From Gracilariopsis chorda (Eukaryota; Rhodophyta; Florideophyceae; Gracilariales; Gracilariaceae), in assembly GCA_003194525.1 (NCBI GenBank), contig NBIV01000107.1:124001-188000 (forward strand): 64,000 nucleotides of DNA. Direction: 5' to 3'. The notes below the pieces were generated by a model that made no database searches, was not told where the DNA came from, and saw only the letters and a list, made by a program, of their open reading frames with translations. Each line of letters starts with the position of its first letter. The stretch's first letter is position 1. Shown here piece by piece: positions 21,246-31,264 of the stretch. A program made the position numbers and the translations under genes.

Positions 21246-23798
21246 ATGAGCTTGCGCCGTCTTCCTCGTACTTCGTCCGCTATGGATGGGTCATATCGCC
21301 GCACGCAGCCGCGTGCTCCGTCCTTCGACGGTCCGATGGGTGGTGCCAAACCATCACGCGACCCCTATCTGACGCGCGTCGTGATTATGGTCGACGAAGC
21401 AACCGAACCCGGGTTGACAGATGAACAAGCCACAAAACACAGATCTGCCATCGTCAGTCTACTGCTCAATCGAGGCCATGATATGCCGCCCTCGCTTCAT
21501 AACACTGACCCCGGCCCTGCAGTTGCGTACGCAATACGAAAGCGTCTCAAAAGCGAAGACGAACTCGCCGTTCTCAGCACTCTCACTTTGCTGGATGAAC
21601 TCATGCGCGTCGTTCCGTACTTTTACCGTCAGATTGCCAATGAAAAATTCTTTCGCAGGCTGTGGCGCTTTGTAGTGCCAGATTACAAGAACGGTATGAA
21701 GTCAATGATTCCAATCTTCGGAAAGCCGAAATTACACGCTGGTTACCGTGACCACTCAGAAGTCGCCAACAGAGTGAAGATTCTAATTCGTGCGTGGGCG
21801 GAAGAACTCTCTGTGATGTTTGAAGGCCGTTATGAGCCCCACGCTGGCTTCCTTATAGAGCGCTACAACAACAAGCGTACTCGCGTACAGTTCCCGCCCG
21901 TTCCGAGGACCGAAACACCATGGGTATGTCCCGTAGATCTCACACGATTAAGCTCTTACTTCAAGGAAACAAAGGGGAGGCCATCAACAGAAGAAGCCAT
22001 CACCCTCGCAGGCGCAGAGAACACCGTTGAGCTGTTCGCTAACTTGGTGGAGAACGCCGATCGGATTGACGACCTGAAGGTCGATGTGTGTAAAGAACTG
22101 GCACAGCGTTGCATGCACATATCCAAGAACCTCCACAAGCTTAGTATGAGTATGAGCAAGGAAGAGGAACTGGCTCGAGCCATTGCTGTGAGTGAGAAAC
22201 TTCACAAGGCCCTTGAGCTTTACAATCGCAGCCTATCTAGCGGGAAAATTGAACGCGCGATTCCGGTTGTTGATTCCGCGAGCCTCGAAAGCGACGACGA
22301 GAGGTATGATGGTCCTGGTCCACGTCAGTTTTCATCTCGAAGTCTTGAGAGGTATAATAGCATGCCACCTAGAAGCGCACGGTATAGCGACTCATCGGAA
22401 TTCTCAAGCGCCGGAAGGCATGACTCGGTAGATCGTGAACGCGCGCGACCGCGTGGAGATGATCGTCCTACGCGAGACCGAATGGAATCCCACAAAAGTG
22501 CTTTGGATAGAAGAGGAGTACCCAAAGAAGAGCGTGAAGAAAGATCACGTCCACGAGAGTTCGTGAGAAGCACAACAGTTGGGCCAGTCTCCAGAAGAGG
22601 ACAATCCCCTGAAAGAAGGGGAGGTGCAAAGTCAGCTGAGAAGCGCGAACGTCGCGAGCTGCCAAAGCCGAAGAGCCGACGAGAGAAAAGTGATAGTGAG
22701 CTGCCAAAGCTAACTAAGGAGAAGAAGAAAGCGCAGCACAAGAAGAAAGGGCTCATACCGGTGGAAGACGACTCATCGTCAGAGTCGTCCTCAGAGGAGG
22801 AAGAAAACAACGCTGAGGCGTTTGCTATGTTGGCCGAACGTTATTCTACGAAAGGAAAGCAGAAGCAGAGAATAAGGAATCGCGATCACAAAAGCTCCAA
22901 GGTTGCGAAGCAGTCTCTCCCGCAAGCTAGTAATGCTGGTGCCGCATCATCTTCCAACAGTGCCCAAAGTTTGCCGCCAATCTCGAATATGTCGATCAAT
23001 CCCGCTGCTGCTTATTACTCATCCGTGCCGGGCATGGGCTACAATCCGATGATGATGGTACCAAATCCCTACGCTATGTACGGTTCCGTTGGGCATGTTC
23101 CAGTGCAGGATCCCATGGGAATGTTCAACGCATATCAAACTGTCAATCCTGCCATGTACTACAACTCAGTCAATCCACAAATGTACTCTTCATTCACGCC
23201 CAATATGCCTGGAGTGTCACCGTTGTCGAACTTTCAGGTACCCGGAAGCGGTGCACCGCCGAACGCTGGACAACCAAGTTCCGTCCAAAAACCGTTACTT
23301 CCAGGTCCTGCTGCTGCGAGCAACGTTAGCTCAACTCAGTCGGAGCGCCACCAGCTGCTTTCAGACACATCGCAGTCCCAACAACAGCAGAAACCAACCG
23401 GTGCTGTACCGACTCCGCAATTAATGAATTCGTTCTACTCGAGTGTACCAGGTGCACCAATTATGCCCCAGCCTGTGCAACCTTTGATGGCAAGACCAGG
23501 GTTCATGCCCACCTCGCAAGACGCAGCGCCCAGTTCTGCAAGCGCTGTGCCCACGCCTAGCACAGACGGTCAGGCTGCAGCATACAGAAACGCAATGAAC
23601 CAAGCGGCGGTTGCCTATCATGCCGCTGCGGCTATGTACCGCAGCGTACAAGGGGAAACTCCCATTGTACCCCACCAACAACAACCCCCTAGTGTCCAGC
23701 CACCCACTGCTACGAACACCATAGCGTTTTCCGGTCCAAGTTCTACGTCGGAGACTGCTGTCGCTGACACTCTCAAGGAAGAGGAAACCAAGCAGTAG
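21246..23798 (+). CDS. VHS-GAT domain TOM1-like endosomal sorting adaptor
   Basis: Single-exon protein of about 850 aa from ATG at 21246. The open frame extends upstream to ATG 20943, but those 101 codons are low-complexity and look like 5' leader, so the later start is preferred. Residues about 40-195 form a VHS domain (VVIMVDEATEPGLTDEQATK, VLSTLTLLDELMRVVP, ANRVKILIRAWAEEL). Residues about 255-335 form a GAT-like three-helix region (NTVELFANLVENADRIDD, CMHISKNLHKLS). Residues 340-560 are Arg/Ser/Glu-rich and the tail is Pro/Gln/Ala/Met-rich. Family members bind ubiquitin through GAT and recruit ESCRT or clathrin at endosomes (family knowledge). The disordered tail probably carries clathrin or adaptor motifs, none of which I can pin down. 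It is convergent with the importin gene. Confidence 0.85.
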   Translation: MSLRRLPRTSSAMDGSYRRTQPRAPSFDGPMGGAKPSRDPYLTRVVIMVDEATEPGLTDEQATKHRSAIVSLLLNRGHDMPPSLHNTDPGPAVAYAIRKRLKSEDELAVLSTLTLLDELMRVVPYFYRQIANEKFFRRLWRFVVPDYKNGMKSMIPIFGKPKLHAGYRDHSEVANRVKILIRAWAEELSVMFEGRYEPHAGFLIERYNNKRTRVQFPPVPRTETPWVCPVDLTRLSSYFKETKGRPSTEEAITLAGAENTVELFANLVENADRIDDLKVDVCKELAQRCMHISKNLHKLSMSMSKEEELARAIAVSEKLHKALELYNRSLSSGKIERAIPVVDSASLESDDERYDGPGPRQFSSRSLERYNSMPPRSARYSDSSEFSSAGRHDSVDRERARPRGDDRPTRDRMESHKSALDRRGVPKEEREERSRPREFVRSTTVGPVSRRGQSPERRGGAKSAEKRERRELPKPKSRREKSDSELPKLTKEKKKAQHKKKGLIPVEDDSSSESSSEEEENNAEAFAMLAERYSTKGKQKQRIRNRDHKSSKVAKQSLPQASNAGAASSSNSAQSLPPISNMSINPAAAYYSSVPGMGYNPMMMVPNPYAMYGSVGHVPVQDPMGMFNAYQTVNPAMYYNSVNPQMYSSFTPNMPGVSPLSNFQVPGSGAPPNAGQPSSVQKPLLPGPAAASNVSSTQSERHQLLSDTSQSQQQQKPTGAVPTPQLMNSFYSSVPGAPIMPQPVQPLMARPGFMPTSQDAAPSSASAVPTPSTDGQAAAYRNAMNQAAVAYHAAAAMYRSVQGETPIVPHQQQPPSVQPPTATNTIAFSGPSSTSETAVADTLKEEETKQ

Positions 23799-24502
23799 TG
23801 CGCATGTCTTGGTACAACTGGGAACTCCGAACGTTGAGAGACTGCATACGTTTACTTGACGTTAACCAGGGTCACAGGAGTTTTCATCGGCTGTCGTGCT
23901 TCGTGCTGATATCTTGCATATATTTACATATACTGTACGAAAGAATTGTTGAGTAGTGCTCAGTGTATACATGGACACCTTGTTCTCAAGCGATTTGTTT
24001 CTCAAGTCTACTTCATCGTCGCTGGTTGTCCTCTTTCCGACTCCTCATCACTACATGTGGTACATGTGCACCATTTAACACTAGTGCTTCCAGCTGAGAA
24101 GGGCTTTTCGGGTTTCTTCATCGTTTATAGTAAGCTGCTATTCCAAGTGCTCTGATACGTAAATTGAGGACGACTTCAGCTTAATCGCTGGGAGAGGGTA
24201 CAAAAAATAAGAGATATAGGGATGACCCTTTAAGCCTCAGGTTCTATCTGTGTGAGGTGTGTACTACATTCGTGCTCTGGTTTGCAATAGTTCAGGATAC
24301 GAGAACAGATACAGAAATTGTCTCGATCGGTTTCTGAGCATGAGCCCTCACTGTCTCAAAATACTGGATGCGGAGTAAGGTTGATAATTCTCCGTGAAGA
24401 TCTTTTGATTTGAAAAGCTTTGTGGTCGGCGTGATGAATCACGTTTAAACACCATCAGTTCTCCTTTTACCCTGTAGAATTCGGTCTCGAGCTTGAAGTC
24501 AA
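23799..24502. other. Convergent intergenic interval
   Basis: About 700 bases between the stop codons of the TOM1-like and importin genes. It should hold both 3' untranslated regions. I see no coding sequence, repeat or RNA gene. Confidence 0.6.
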
Positions 24503-27148
24503 TTATGGTCTATCGAATATGGCGTAGTATGCCAGCGTGGCGATCTCGGAAGTTCTTTCGTCAGCAGAGTTCATCCCTCTGTCGACAACAGATTGCAGCC
24601 AAGTCTTTCGCTTTGCTTCCGCTTGGAACTGTGGCACTGCGTCGGCGATATCACCCATTAAACCCATAATGTCGCGAACCATCCCCTCGGAGGTTGGCAC
24701 AAGAGAGTGCGGTCCTTCATTAACGATCACTTCGCAGAACCCTAAGATCCACTCCAAATAAGGCAGCAGAATTTCCTGCTTCTTGTCATCTTTCAACCCA
24801 CTAACGATACCTGTGTAGGATTCCAAAATCGATTCGCGGAGGGCTAACACCCAGTCTATGGTATCGTAGTCATCCGCTTCCACTTCCAACTGAACACTGG
24901 ATTCCGCAGCTTGTCTCATACAGTCCATAACTGACTTTAGATATGTCTCGAAATGACCTTTGACTGACATGGCAATGTCACCGAAGCACCCCATGATACC
25001 TGGTTTCACTGCACGATTAAGGGTAGGACTCTTAAGGGCTTCTAGCAGAAGAGCTACAATTGGATTGGCATAGGGCACCAAATCCTTACCCAAACCTCGA
25101 CAGATTTCCCCTGCAACGCCAACGGACACGCCTACCATTTGGTGAGCTTGTAGATTGCCTAGAGCCTGCTGGAGGTATGGCATAAAATGGGACATGTACC
25201 TGTTGAATTCTTTGCCAAGTACATGAGCCAAAGCCCCTACAGCCAAGAAAGCATCCTCCAAGGAGGCTTCCGAACCTGGCACTTGGAAGACGTTCAGATA
25301 GTCTCTCATCATCTGATCAGCATATGGAACCACTTGAGCCATTGTTAACCTGTGTGTTGCCGTCGTTAGGGCGCCGCATATAAGACCCACCTTTTCGATT
25401 GTTTCCATTTGCTCAACTTCACTCAGCGCTCTGGGTACTGCATTAAGTGCAGCTTCCAGTTTGTCTCTTAGCATAGGAAGGCAGGACGCTATGAAGGGCA
25501 GAGCATCCCTAGTGACGCTTCGGAAAAGTGCGTTGATTGTTTCATAAGCTGAGATGCGCAGATTGGAGTCGCCTGCATCATCGCGGTCGGCAGTCTGCAT
25601 AAGACAAGTGAACAAGGGCTGCACATGCTCTGTCAACGGTCCAGTCTCTTCCTCGTGCTCTTCGCAGAACCTCTCCGCGACGTTGTGGATTGCGTAACAA
25701 ATGTGCGCGGCCAATTCAGGATTCTCTGCAGCCATTAGAGAACGCTTCAAGCATTCAACTAGGGCAGGGAGATGAGTGAGCGTGGTAGTTCGATCAACAA
25801 GAACAACGCGCGCAAGTGTCCAAGCTGTGGTGTCCTTAACTGCCACGTTAGGATCATGAACCAACGTTTCAATTAAGACTATGATAGCTTCCCTCACAAG
25901 ATTTCGGATCTCTGCCTCTGGAGGGCCTTCGAGCACACTGCCAAATACAAGTATAGCAGCCTCACGGGAACGCCAGTTAGCTTGATCGCGAATGTTAGAT
26001 TGGATAAACGGTTTAACAAGTCCAAGAACTGTGTCGGGGGCAGCTTGAGCGAGCAACTCGATACATGCTCCTGCGGCTGTCGCAATGTTCCATGAAGAGT
26101 CTTCCAGCGGATCGTCCTCTTGCTTCTTAAGTGAATCGAATATCGGAACGCTAAGATAGGGAAGAGCATGCTTGACAAACTGCTCATTTTTTCTGACAGG
26201 CGGCCGACTGGGGTCAGCTGTCTCATTGTCGTACATAATGGAAACCTCTTCCTCAGCCACAGTAGACCAGAACTCAATGGCTTGCATAGCGACGGGCTCG
26301 GCATCGTTTCGAATAGCGTTTTCAGTAAGGGTGTAGATATCGCGAATGTACTCGGATAACTTTTCATAGTAGTTCTCCGCAACTTTTACGAGGCCCTCAA
26401 ACGATGCTTGCCGCACCTGGGCGTCTCCCGACTTGGCTGCTTCGCAGATAGTTGTAACAATAGCCGCGCGCTCTGTTGAGATTTCAAATTGAGCCCTCGC
26501 AAACTCCAGAGTATTGTTGAGAGCATTGGTGGCAGCCAGTCGCACGAGACCAGCCGATTGGTCGGTACTTGTTGGTCCTCCAGGGTAGGCCATTCCCTGT
26601 ACAACTGCTGTGAGGATTTGGTTTGATTTTAGGGACAGGACTTCATCGAGACGATCGCCAATACCGGCCTCCTCGCAGGTGTAACCAAGGGCTTCTAGGG
26701 AAGCCTGCTTGACATGATCTTCGCGAGAAGAGGCGCTTAGAAGCAAGTCGGCGATGAGGGAATCCCAAGCGCCGCGGGCTACATCCATGGAAGCCACTTT
26801 GGCGATTACCTGTGCGGCAGCTCTCCTGGGCTCGGGCGCGCGCGCGGAAAGGGCGCGTAGCAGTGTGGTACGAATATGGGTCTTTGCATTTTCATCGATA
26901 GAGCGTACCCATCTTTCGTAAAGACGGTGTTTGGCGGCGGGATCCCTGGAGTAGACAGCGTTCTTGATGATGAGACCCGCAAGACGACGGGATTCAGGGT
27001 CATTATCATCGCCGGCAAGATGGTCAACGAGAGTAGTTAGATAGAGCCCAGGGTTTCTCTCTTCCGCTTCCTTGAGGACGCGCTCTGCTTGGGTGCGAGT
27101 CTGGGTGTCTGCCGACTGGGCAGAGAGCAGGATCTGTGTGACATCCAT
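24503..27148 (-). CDS. KPNB1: Importin subunit beta-1 (karyopherin beta)
   Basis: Intact single-exon 881-aa protein, the usual length for importin beta-1 (about 860-880). The importin-beta N-terminal domain is at residues 20-100 (TQAERVLKEAEERNPGLYLT, SRRLAGLIIKNAVYSRDP). HEAT repeats fill the rest, with conserved blocks such as NWRSREAAILVFGSVLEGP, VKDTTAWTLARV, KPGIMGCFGDIAMSVKGHFE and, near the C-terminus, RESILESYTGIVSGLKDD. It binds importin-alpha/NLS cargo, nucleoporin FG repeats and RanGTP to drive nuclear import. ATG at 27148 fits the canonical N-terminus (MDVTQILLSAQS). It is divergent from RPL36 across 440 bases. Confidence 0.97.
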   Translation of the reverse strand: MDVTQILLSAQSADTQTRTQAERVLKEAEERNPGLYLTTLVDHLAGDDNDPESRRLAGLIIKNAVYSRDPAAKHRLYERWVRSIDENAKTHIRTTLLRALSARAPEPRRAAAQVIAKVASMDVARGAWDSLIADLLLSASSREDHVKQASLEALGYTCEEAGIGDRLDEVLSLKSNQILTAVVQGMAYPGGPTSTDQSAGLVRLAATNALNNTLEFARAQFEISTERAAIVTTICEAAKSGDAQVRQASFEGLVKVAENYYEKLSEYIRDIYTLTENAIRNDAEPVAMQAIEFWSTVAEEEVSIMYDNETADPSRPPVRKNEQFVKHALPYLSVPIFDSLKKQEDDPLEDSSWNIATAAGACIELLAQAAPDTVLGLVKPFIQSNIRDQANWRSREAAILVFGSVLEGPPEAEIRNLVREAIIVLIETLVHDPNVAVKDTTAWTLARVVLVDRTTTLTHLPALVECLKRSLMAAENPELAAHICYAIHNVAERFCEEHEEETGPLTEHVQPLFTCLMQTADRDDAGDSNLRISAYETINALFRSVTRDALPFIASCLPMLRDKLEAALNAVPRALSEVEQMETIEKVGLICGALTTATHRLTMAQVVPYADQMMRDYLNVFQVPGSEASLEDAFLAVGALAHVLGKEFNRYMSHFMPYLQQALGNLQAHQMVGVSVGVAGEICRGLGKDLVPYANPIVALLLEALKSPTLNRAVKPGIMGCFGDIAMSVKGHFETYLKSVMDCMRQAAESSVQLEVEADDYDTIDWVLALRESILESYTGIVSGLKDDKKQEILLPYLEWILGFCEVIVNEGPHSLVPTSEGMVRDIMGLMGDIADAVPQFQAEAKRKTWLQSVVDRGMNSADERTSEIATLAYYAIFDRP

Positions 27149-27588
27149 GACAGAGACGGAAGAGAAGGGGAGAGCGTGGGGGAAGAGAAGGGGGAGGGGT
27201 TTATGAAGAAGGACGAGAGGACAACGGATCTATGAGGAAGTCATTGAGGGCGGTGCGCGCGGTGGAGGGCGGCTCGACGTTGCGCGGGCGCATCCGCTTG
27301 CGGATGACAGTCGACTGCTCGTTGCCGCCCGTTGGGCCGTTGTCCACGTGTGCACGTGTGTACAGCTATTCGCCTTCTGATTGGGCGCCACGTCACTCAT
27401 TGTGAACGTTTTGGGCCAATCACAGCCGGGCATGCGCCGCCGTCGACGCCTGGCGCGTAGCCGCCTCGGCGCCGCTGCCGCCCGCACGCGTCCAAGATCC
27501 GAAGTGCAGTAGACCAAAACTCTCTACTGCGCCAGACGCCGCAGCCCTCCTTCTTCGTCGACCCGTCCGTCCAAAGATCCCAATCGCA
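27149..27588. promoter_or_regulatory. Shared divergent promoter region, importin beta / eL36
   Basis: A 440-base GC-rich region between two divergent housekeeping genes. It has two CACGTG boxes (27345-27350 and 27353-27358), a CACGTCA element near 27389, and CCAAT-type boxes near 27376-27380 (inverted) and 27416-27420. No TATA box is evident. Motif presence is direct; a regulatory role is inference. Confidence 0.55.
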
Positions 27589-27882
27589 ATGGCAGGAATC
27601 GCAGTCGGTATCAACAAGGGGCACGTCGTCACCAAGCGTCAGCCCCTGAAGAAGCGCTCCTCCTACACAAAGGGCAAGGTCACCGCCCGAAACATCGTCG
27701 TCCGCGAAGTCATCCAGGAAGTGTGCGGATTCGCCCCGTACGAGAAGCGCATGCTGGAGCTCTTGCGTATCGGAAAGGATAAGAGAGCCCTCAAGTTTGC
27801 GAAGAAGCGCCTCGGTACACATCTGCGCGCCAAGAGAAAGAGGGAGGAAATGGCCGATGCGCTCCGTAGCAAGAGGAGCTAA
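27589..27882 (+). CDS. RPL36: 60S ribosomal protein eL36
   Basis: Intact, uninterrupted 97-aa basic protein of normal eL36 length. Family blocks: [10 protein letters not shown] near the start, then [40 protein letters not shown] and the terminal [11 protein letters not shown]. It is a eukaryote/archaea-type large-subunit protein near the exit-tunnel side. Codon use is strongly C/G-ending compared with the surrounding decayed DNA, as expected of a highly expressed gene. No intron is needed. Confidence 0.98.
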   Translation: MAGIAVGINKGHVVTKRQPLKKRSSYTKGKVTARNIVVREVIQEVCGFAPYEKRMLELLRIGKDKRALKFAKKRLGTHLRAKRKREEMADALRSKRS

Positions 27883-28639
27883 CTGTATCGCTCACACGTC
27901 CATCCATGATTTGGTCCGCACTTGATTTGTACTCTGTGCTCTTCTACGTACGATCGGCGCGCGAGTTTGCGGCACCAAGCTCATCCGTTCCACCCTTGGG
28001 TTGGTGAACATCCTGTTTCCTCCGCGCGGTTGCCCGCTGTGTGGAACCCCATCAACCGCTGCCAACCGTCCAGAGTTGAACTCTCCTTGCGCAAGGCCGC
28101 GAATGCGCGTCGCAGCGCTCGCTAGAAGAACGTATTAAATCTTCATCCATCAACCATTTCATGGCGGACACCGCTTTTTCTTGCCAATCCCGCCGCTCTT
28201 CTTTTCCCGTATTTTATGTTTGATCCTATTGCCACCTAGTAGCTCATACGTCTGTCGCTAAAGTCAATAGAACCAACAGTACCAGTCCTACGACAACTAA
28301 AAGTGGGCAATTGGTCTGACATGCTAGTATCTCCTGATTCCTCTTTATCAAACGTATACAGTTCTCTATCTATATTTTTGCCCCTCAGTGGTACGCAACT
28401 TCCGGCTGATGCGCTGCCACTCATGGCCCTTTTCGTAGCACTATGGCAGTTTCGCATTGCCGCACATACTATCTATAATGACGCCAACATGTTGAACATG
28501 ACTAAACGCGTTTAGTCAGAACTGATATCCTAGTCCCTGCGGTACAGTTAGTCTCTCATCTACAACCATTCCACGCAAAACAGATAGTTGCTTGCAGGTA
28601 GCAGTGCTGCCCTGCTGAGATTATGTACCCGCTCAAGTT
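27883..28639. other. Convergent intergenic interval
   Basis: Between the stop codons of RPL36 and the ornithine aminotransferase gene. The first 250 bases are GC-rich with short open frames but no recognisable protein; the remainder looks like untranslated sequence. Nothing else is visible. Confidence 0.5.
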
Positions 28640-29983
28640 CTAGGCAACTTGCGACTTTGATTCACGGGCCGCCATTTCGCCTATAGTTCGAATGGCTTCT
28701 CTAATGATGACGCAAGCCTGTTCAATCTCCCCTTCAGTGATCACCAGAGGTGGTGTCAACCGAATAATGTGACCATGAGTAGGCTTCGCAAGGACGCCAT
28801 TCTTTGCCATTTCCAAACAAACTTCCCATGCAGTCCGCTCCTCTCCCAACACGTCATAGATCTCAATGGCATTCATAAGCCCACGACCACGAACTTCCTT
28901 AACTACCTTCTTGGGAAGACCCCTCTTGGTAAGAGCACTTCTCAACACGTGACCCATCTTCTCAGAGTTTTCGCACAGCTTTTCGTCCTCGAGAACGCTG
29001 ATCGCTTCGATGCCAACTGCGCACGCAAGTGGGTTACCGCCATACGTGGAACCATGCTCCCCTGGCCGCAGCAAACCGAGAACCTCATCGCTACCCAGAA
29101 CGGCCGAAACCGGGTAAACACCACCGGAAAGGGCCTTGCCAAGGACGACGATATCGGGTTTAACTCCGTCATGGTCGGAAGCAAGCATTTTTCCAGTTCT
29201 GCCCAACCCGGTTTGCACCTCGTCGGCAATGAGAAGTACGTTATGCTTCTGACAGATTTCTTTGGCGCGCTTCAGATACCCGGGCTTTGGAATTACGACA
29301 CCTGCCTCACCTTGGATAGGCTCGACCATGAAAGCACACACATCCGGTTTCGCGACTGCCCGCTCTAGCTGCTCAAGATTATCGTAGTCAACTAGATCGT
29401 AGCCGGGGACGAAGGGCCCGAAGCCTTCTCTAGAGGTAGTGTCGCTGCTCGAGGAAATGGCAGCAATGGTGCGACCCCAGAAATTTCCCTTTGCAAACAC
29501 AACGCGAGCGCGATCAGTTGAGATTCGTTTGCAGTCATATCCCCATCGACGTGCAAGCTTGATGGCTGTTTCACCGCCCTCCACGCCGGTGTTCATCGGC
29601 AGACAACGATCATATCCAAAAGTGTCACAAAGACGCTTCTGAAACTGGCCGAGAAGATCGTTGTGAAAGGCACGCGAGGTGAGGGTAAGACGCGCTGCCT
29701 GACGTGCCAAGGCCGTGACGATGCGGGGGTGACAATGGCCTTGGTTGACGGCGGAGTACGCGGCGAGGAAGTCTAGGTATTGGCGATCCTCGATGTCCCA
29801 CACGCGAGTGCCTTGTCCTCGCGATAGGACGACGGGGAGGGGGTGGTAGTTGTGAGCACCGTGCTTGTGCTCCAGCTCGATGACGGCCTTTGAGGCGGGA
29901 GCCAGATGGGAGCTATTGCGGGTGGTCGCGAAAGACAGCGGCGACGCAACTGCGGCCGGTTTCACTCTCGAGAGAACGTTCAT
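28640..29983 (-). CDS. OAT: Ornithine aminotransferase (mitochondrial type)
   Basis: Intact 447-aa class-III PLP aminotransferase from ATG at 29983; the open frame upstream of it has no ATG. Residues 1-30 (MNVLSRVKPAAVASPLSFAT...) look like a mitochondrial presequence. OAT blocks follow: HNYHPLPVVLSRGQGTRVWD, FLAAYSAVNQGHCHPRIV, MNTGVEGGETAIKLARRWGY, FWGRTIAAISSSSD, MVEPIQGEAGVVIPKPGYL, LIADEVQTGLGRTGKML, VVLGKALSGGVYPVSAVLG (PLP lysine) and HGSTYGGNPLACAVG. It converts ornithine and 2-oxoglutarate to glutamate-semialdehyde and glutamate, linking arginine and proline metabolism. It is divergent from the gamma-carbonic-anhydrase-like gene. Confidence 0.96.
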   Translation of the reverse strand: MNVLSRVKPAAVASPLSFATTRNSSHLAPASKAVIELEHKHGAHNYHPLPVVLSRGQGTRVWDIEDRQYLDFLAAYSAVNQGHCHPRIVTALARQAARLTLTSRAFHNDLLGQFQKRLCDTFGYDRCLPMNTGVEGGETAIKLARRWGYDCKRISTDRARVVFAKGNFWGRTIAAISSSSDTTSREGFGPFVPGYDLVDYDNLEQLERAVAKPDVCAFMVEPIQGEAGVVIPKPGYLKRAKEICQKHNVLLIADEVQTGLGRTGKMLASDHDGVKPDIVVLGKALSGGVYPVSAVLGSDEVLGLLRPGEHGSTYGGNPLACAVGIEAISVLEDEKLCENSEKMGHVLRSALTKRGLPKKVVKEVRGRGLMNAIEIYDVLGEERTAWEVCLEMAKNGVLAKPTHGHIIRLTPPLVITEGEIEQACVIIREAIRTIGEMAARESKSQVA

Positions 29984-30398
29984 GATACCGGCTAACGGGG
30001 CGGGGTCGAAAGCGAAGGTCAAGAGCGAGAGCGTGGAACTGCGGAGAGTGGTGCGCTAGAAACGCAGCTGGACCGATCTCGGCTGTGGAAGGTGAACGAC
30101 CCGGGGCGTTGACGAGGGACATACCTTTTACAACGGGGATGCAACTCCTTTATGTTTTATTGCATCTCTCATGCGCAGATTCTCAATTTGAGAATCTCAA
30201 GCCACCGCCATGACGGCTGACAGCCGAGTGCTTACAGAACGCGGCGCTGCTGCAGCTCCGTGCTGTGGACGTGCTCTGGTCAGTGGCGGATCGCGCTGTT
30301 CCCCGTCGATCGCATCGCCCGCGCGTCAATTCTCCCGCGTTCTCCCGCTCCGTCCGCTCCGTCGCCCTCTTCCCCGTCGTCCCCCGTTCTTCCCAACC
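29984..30398. promoter_or_regulatory. Shared divergent promoter region, OAT / gamma-CA-like
   Basis: 415 bases between two divergent genes for mitochondrial proteins. There is a small palindrome, TTCTCAATTTGAGAA, near 30180-30194, and a pyrimidine-rich tract just before the gamma-CA ATG. No specific factor site is identified. Confidence 0.4.
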
Positions 30399-31264
30399 AT
30401 GTCGCTCATGCGGCGCGCCGCCTACGCCGCCGGAATGATGATTCGCGAAACCGGACAGGCTCTCGACCGTCTCGGCTCCAGTTTGCAAGGCAAATACGCC
30501 TACGTCGAGCAACGTAAGTTTCCGCGTCAAACCACGCAACCCCCGTCTCACAAACGCTAACATCTTCTTTCTACGCAGTGAGCCGCCATCGCCAGATCAT
30601 GAATCTGGACACCGCCAAACCAATTCTATCCACGCCGGCGTTTATCGCGCCTTCCGCTTCGCTCATTGGAAATGTCGAGCTCTCCCCGTCTGCCTCCGTC
30701 TGGTACGGGGCTGTCCTTCGTGCTGATAACGCTCCCATACTGATCGGACCGCGTGCGAGTGTTGGTGATCGAGCCGTTATTCGAGGCGCATCACAAATCG
30801 CTGCAGATGCCACAGTCGCCCCGGGCGCCGTTATAGACGCTGCTGAAGTTCGTGCTCGTGCGGTCGTCGGCGCTGGTGCCGTCGTATCCCCAGGTGCTGT
30901 TGTTGCCGAAAACTCAATATTGCGTGATGGCTCGTATTTGCCAGACGGCGCTGCCACGTCGCCTGGCGACATTTGGGGAGGCTCACCTGCTCAACGCGAA
31001 CGTGCACTCACTCAGGAAGAAATGGACTCCATTACCACCACCGTTGAAGAGACCGTTGCGCTCGCTAGTGCGCACGCTACTGAATGCGGTAAGACCCATG
31101 AACAGATCGAGGCCGAGAAACTGAGGCAATCACTCATAGAAGAACGCTCGGAAGATTACAACAGTCATATGGGTTTGCTGGGTAGAGAAGCCGAGATTGC
31201 TGAAGTGCAGGCTAGAATTGTTGAAGAAGATCGGGAAGAACAGAGAAAAGTTGGAGCCGCGTAA
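30399..31264 (+). CDS. Gamma-carbonic-anhydrase-like subunit of mitochondrial complex I
   Basis: Two exons, 30399-30513 and 30579-31264, giving 266 aa. Exon 1 matches the conserved gamma-CA start (YAAGMMIRETGQALDRLGSS, then LQGKYAYVEQ). The splice joins VEQ to LSRHRQIMNLDTAKPIL as the family requires. A left-handed beta-helix follows: FIAPSASLIGNVELSPSASV, WYGAVLRADNAPI, WGGSPAQRERALTQEEM. The three zinc-ligand histidines of active gamma-CAs are absent from the helix (GDRAVIRGASQIAADATV where a His-bearing turn is expected). A catalytic role is therefore unlikely, and it resembles the CA-like (gamma-CAL) subunits of the membrane-arm CA domain. The C-terminal helix is charged. Ubiquinone-oxidoreductase context is family knowledge. 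Confidence 0.9.
30514..30578 (+). other. 65-bp spliceosomal intron
   Basis: Donor GTAAGT at 30514, branch-point-like GCTAAC at 30556-30561, pyrimidine run, and acceptor CGCAG ending at 30578. Removal restores the family protein exactly (VEQ-LSRHR). It is the clearest intron in the window. Confidence 0.9.

Noticed and set aside
22325..22810. Long minus-strand ORF inside the TOM1-like gene
   Set aside because: Antisense shadow of the Arg/Ser/Glu-rich repeat region; Ser-rich composition follows from the codon pattern of the real gene.
28769..29368. 199-codon plus-strand ORF opposite OAT
   Set aside because: Antisense of a well-supported conserved enzyme.
29984..30022. 13-codon upstream extension of OAT
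   Set aside because: No ATG upstream of 29983 in this frame; the extension needs a TTG start.
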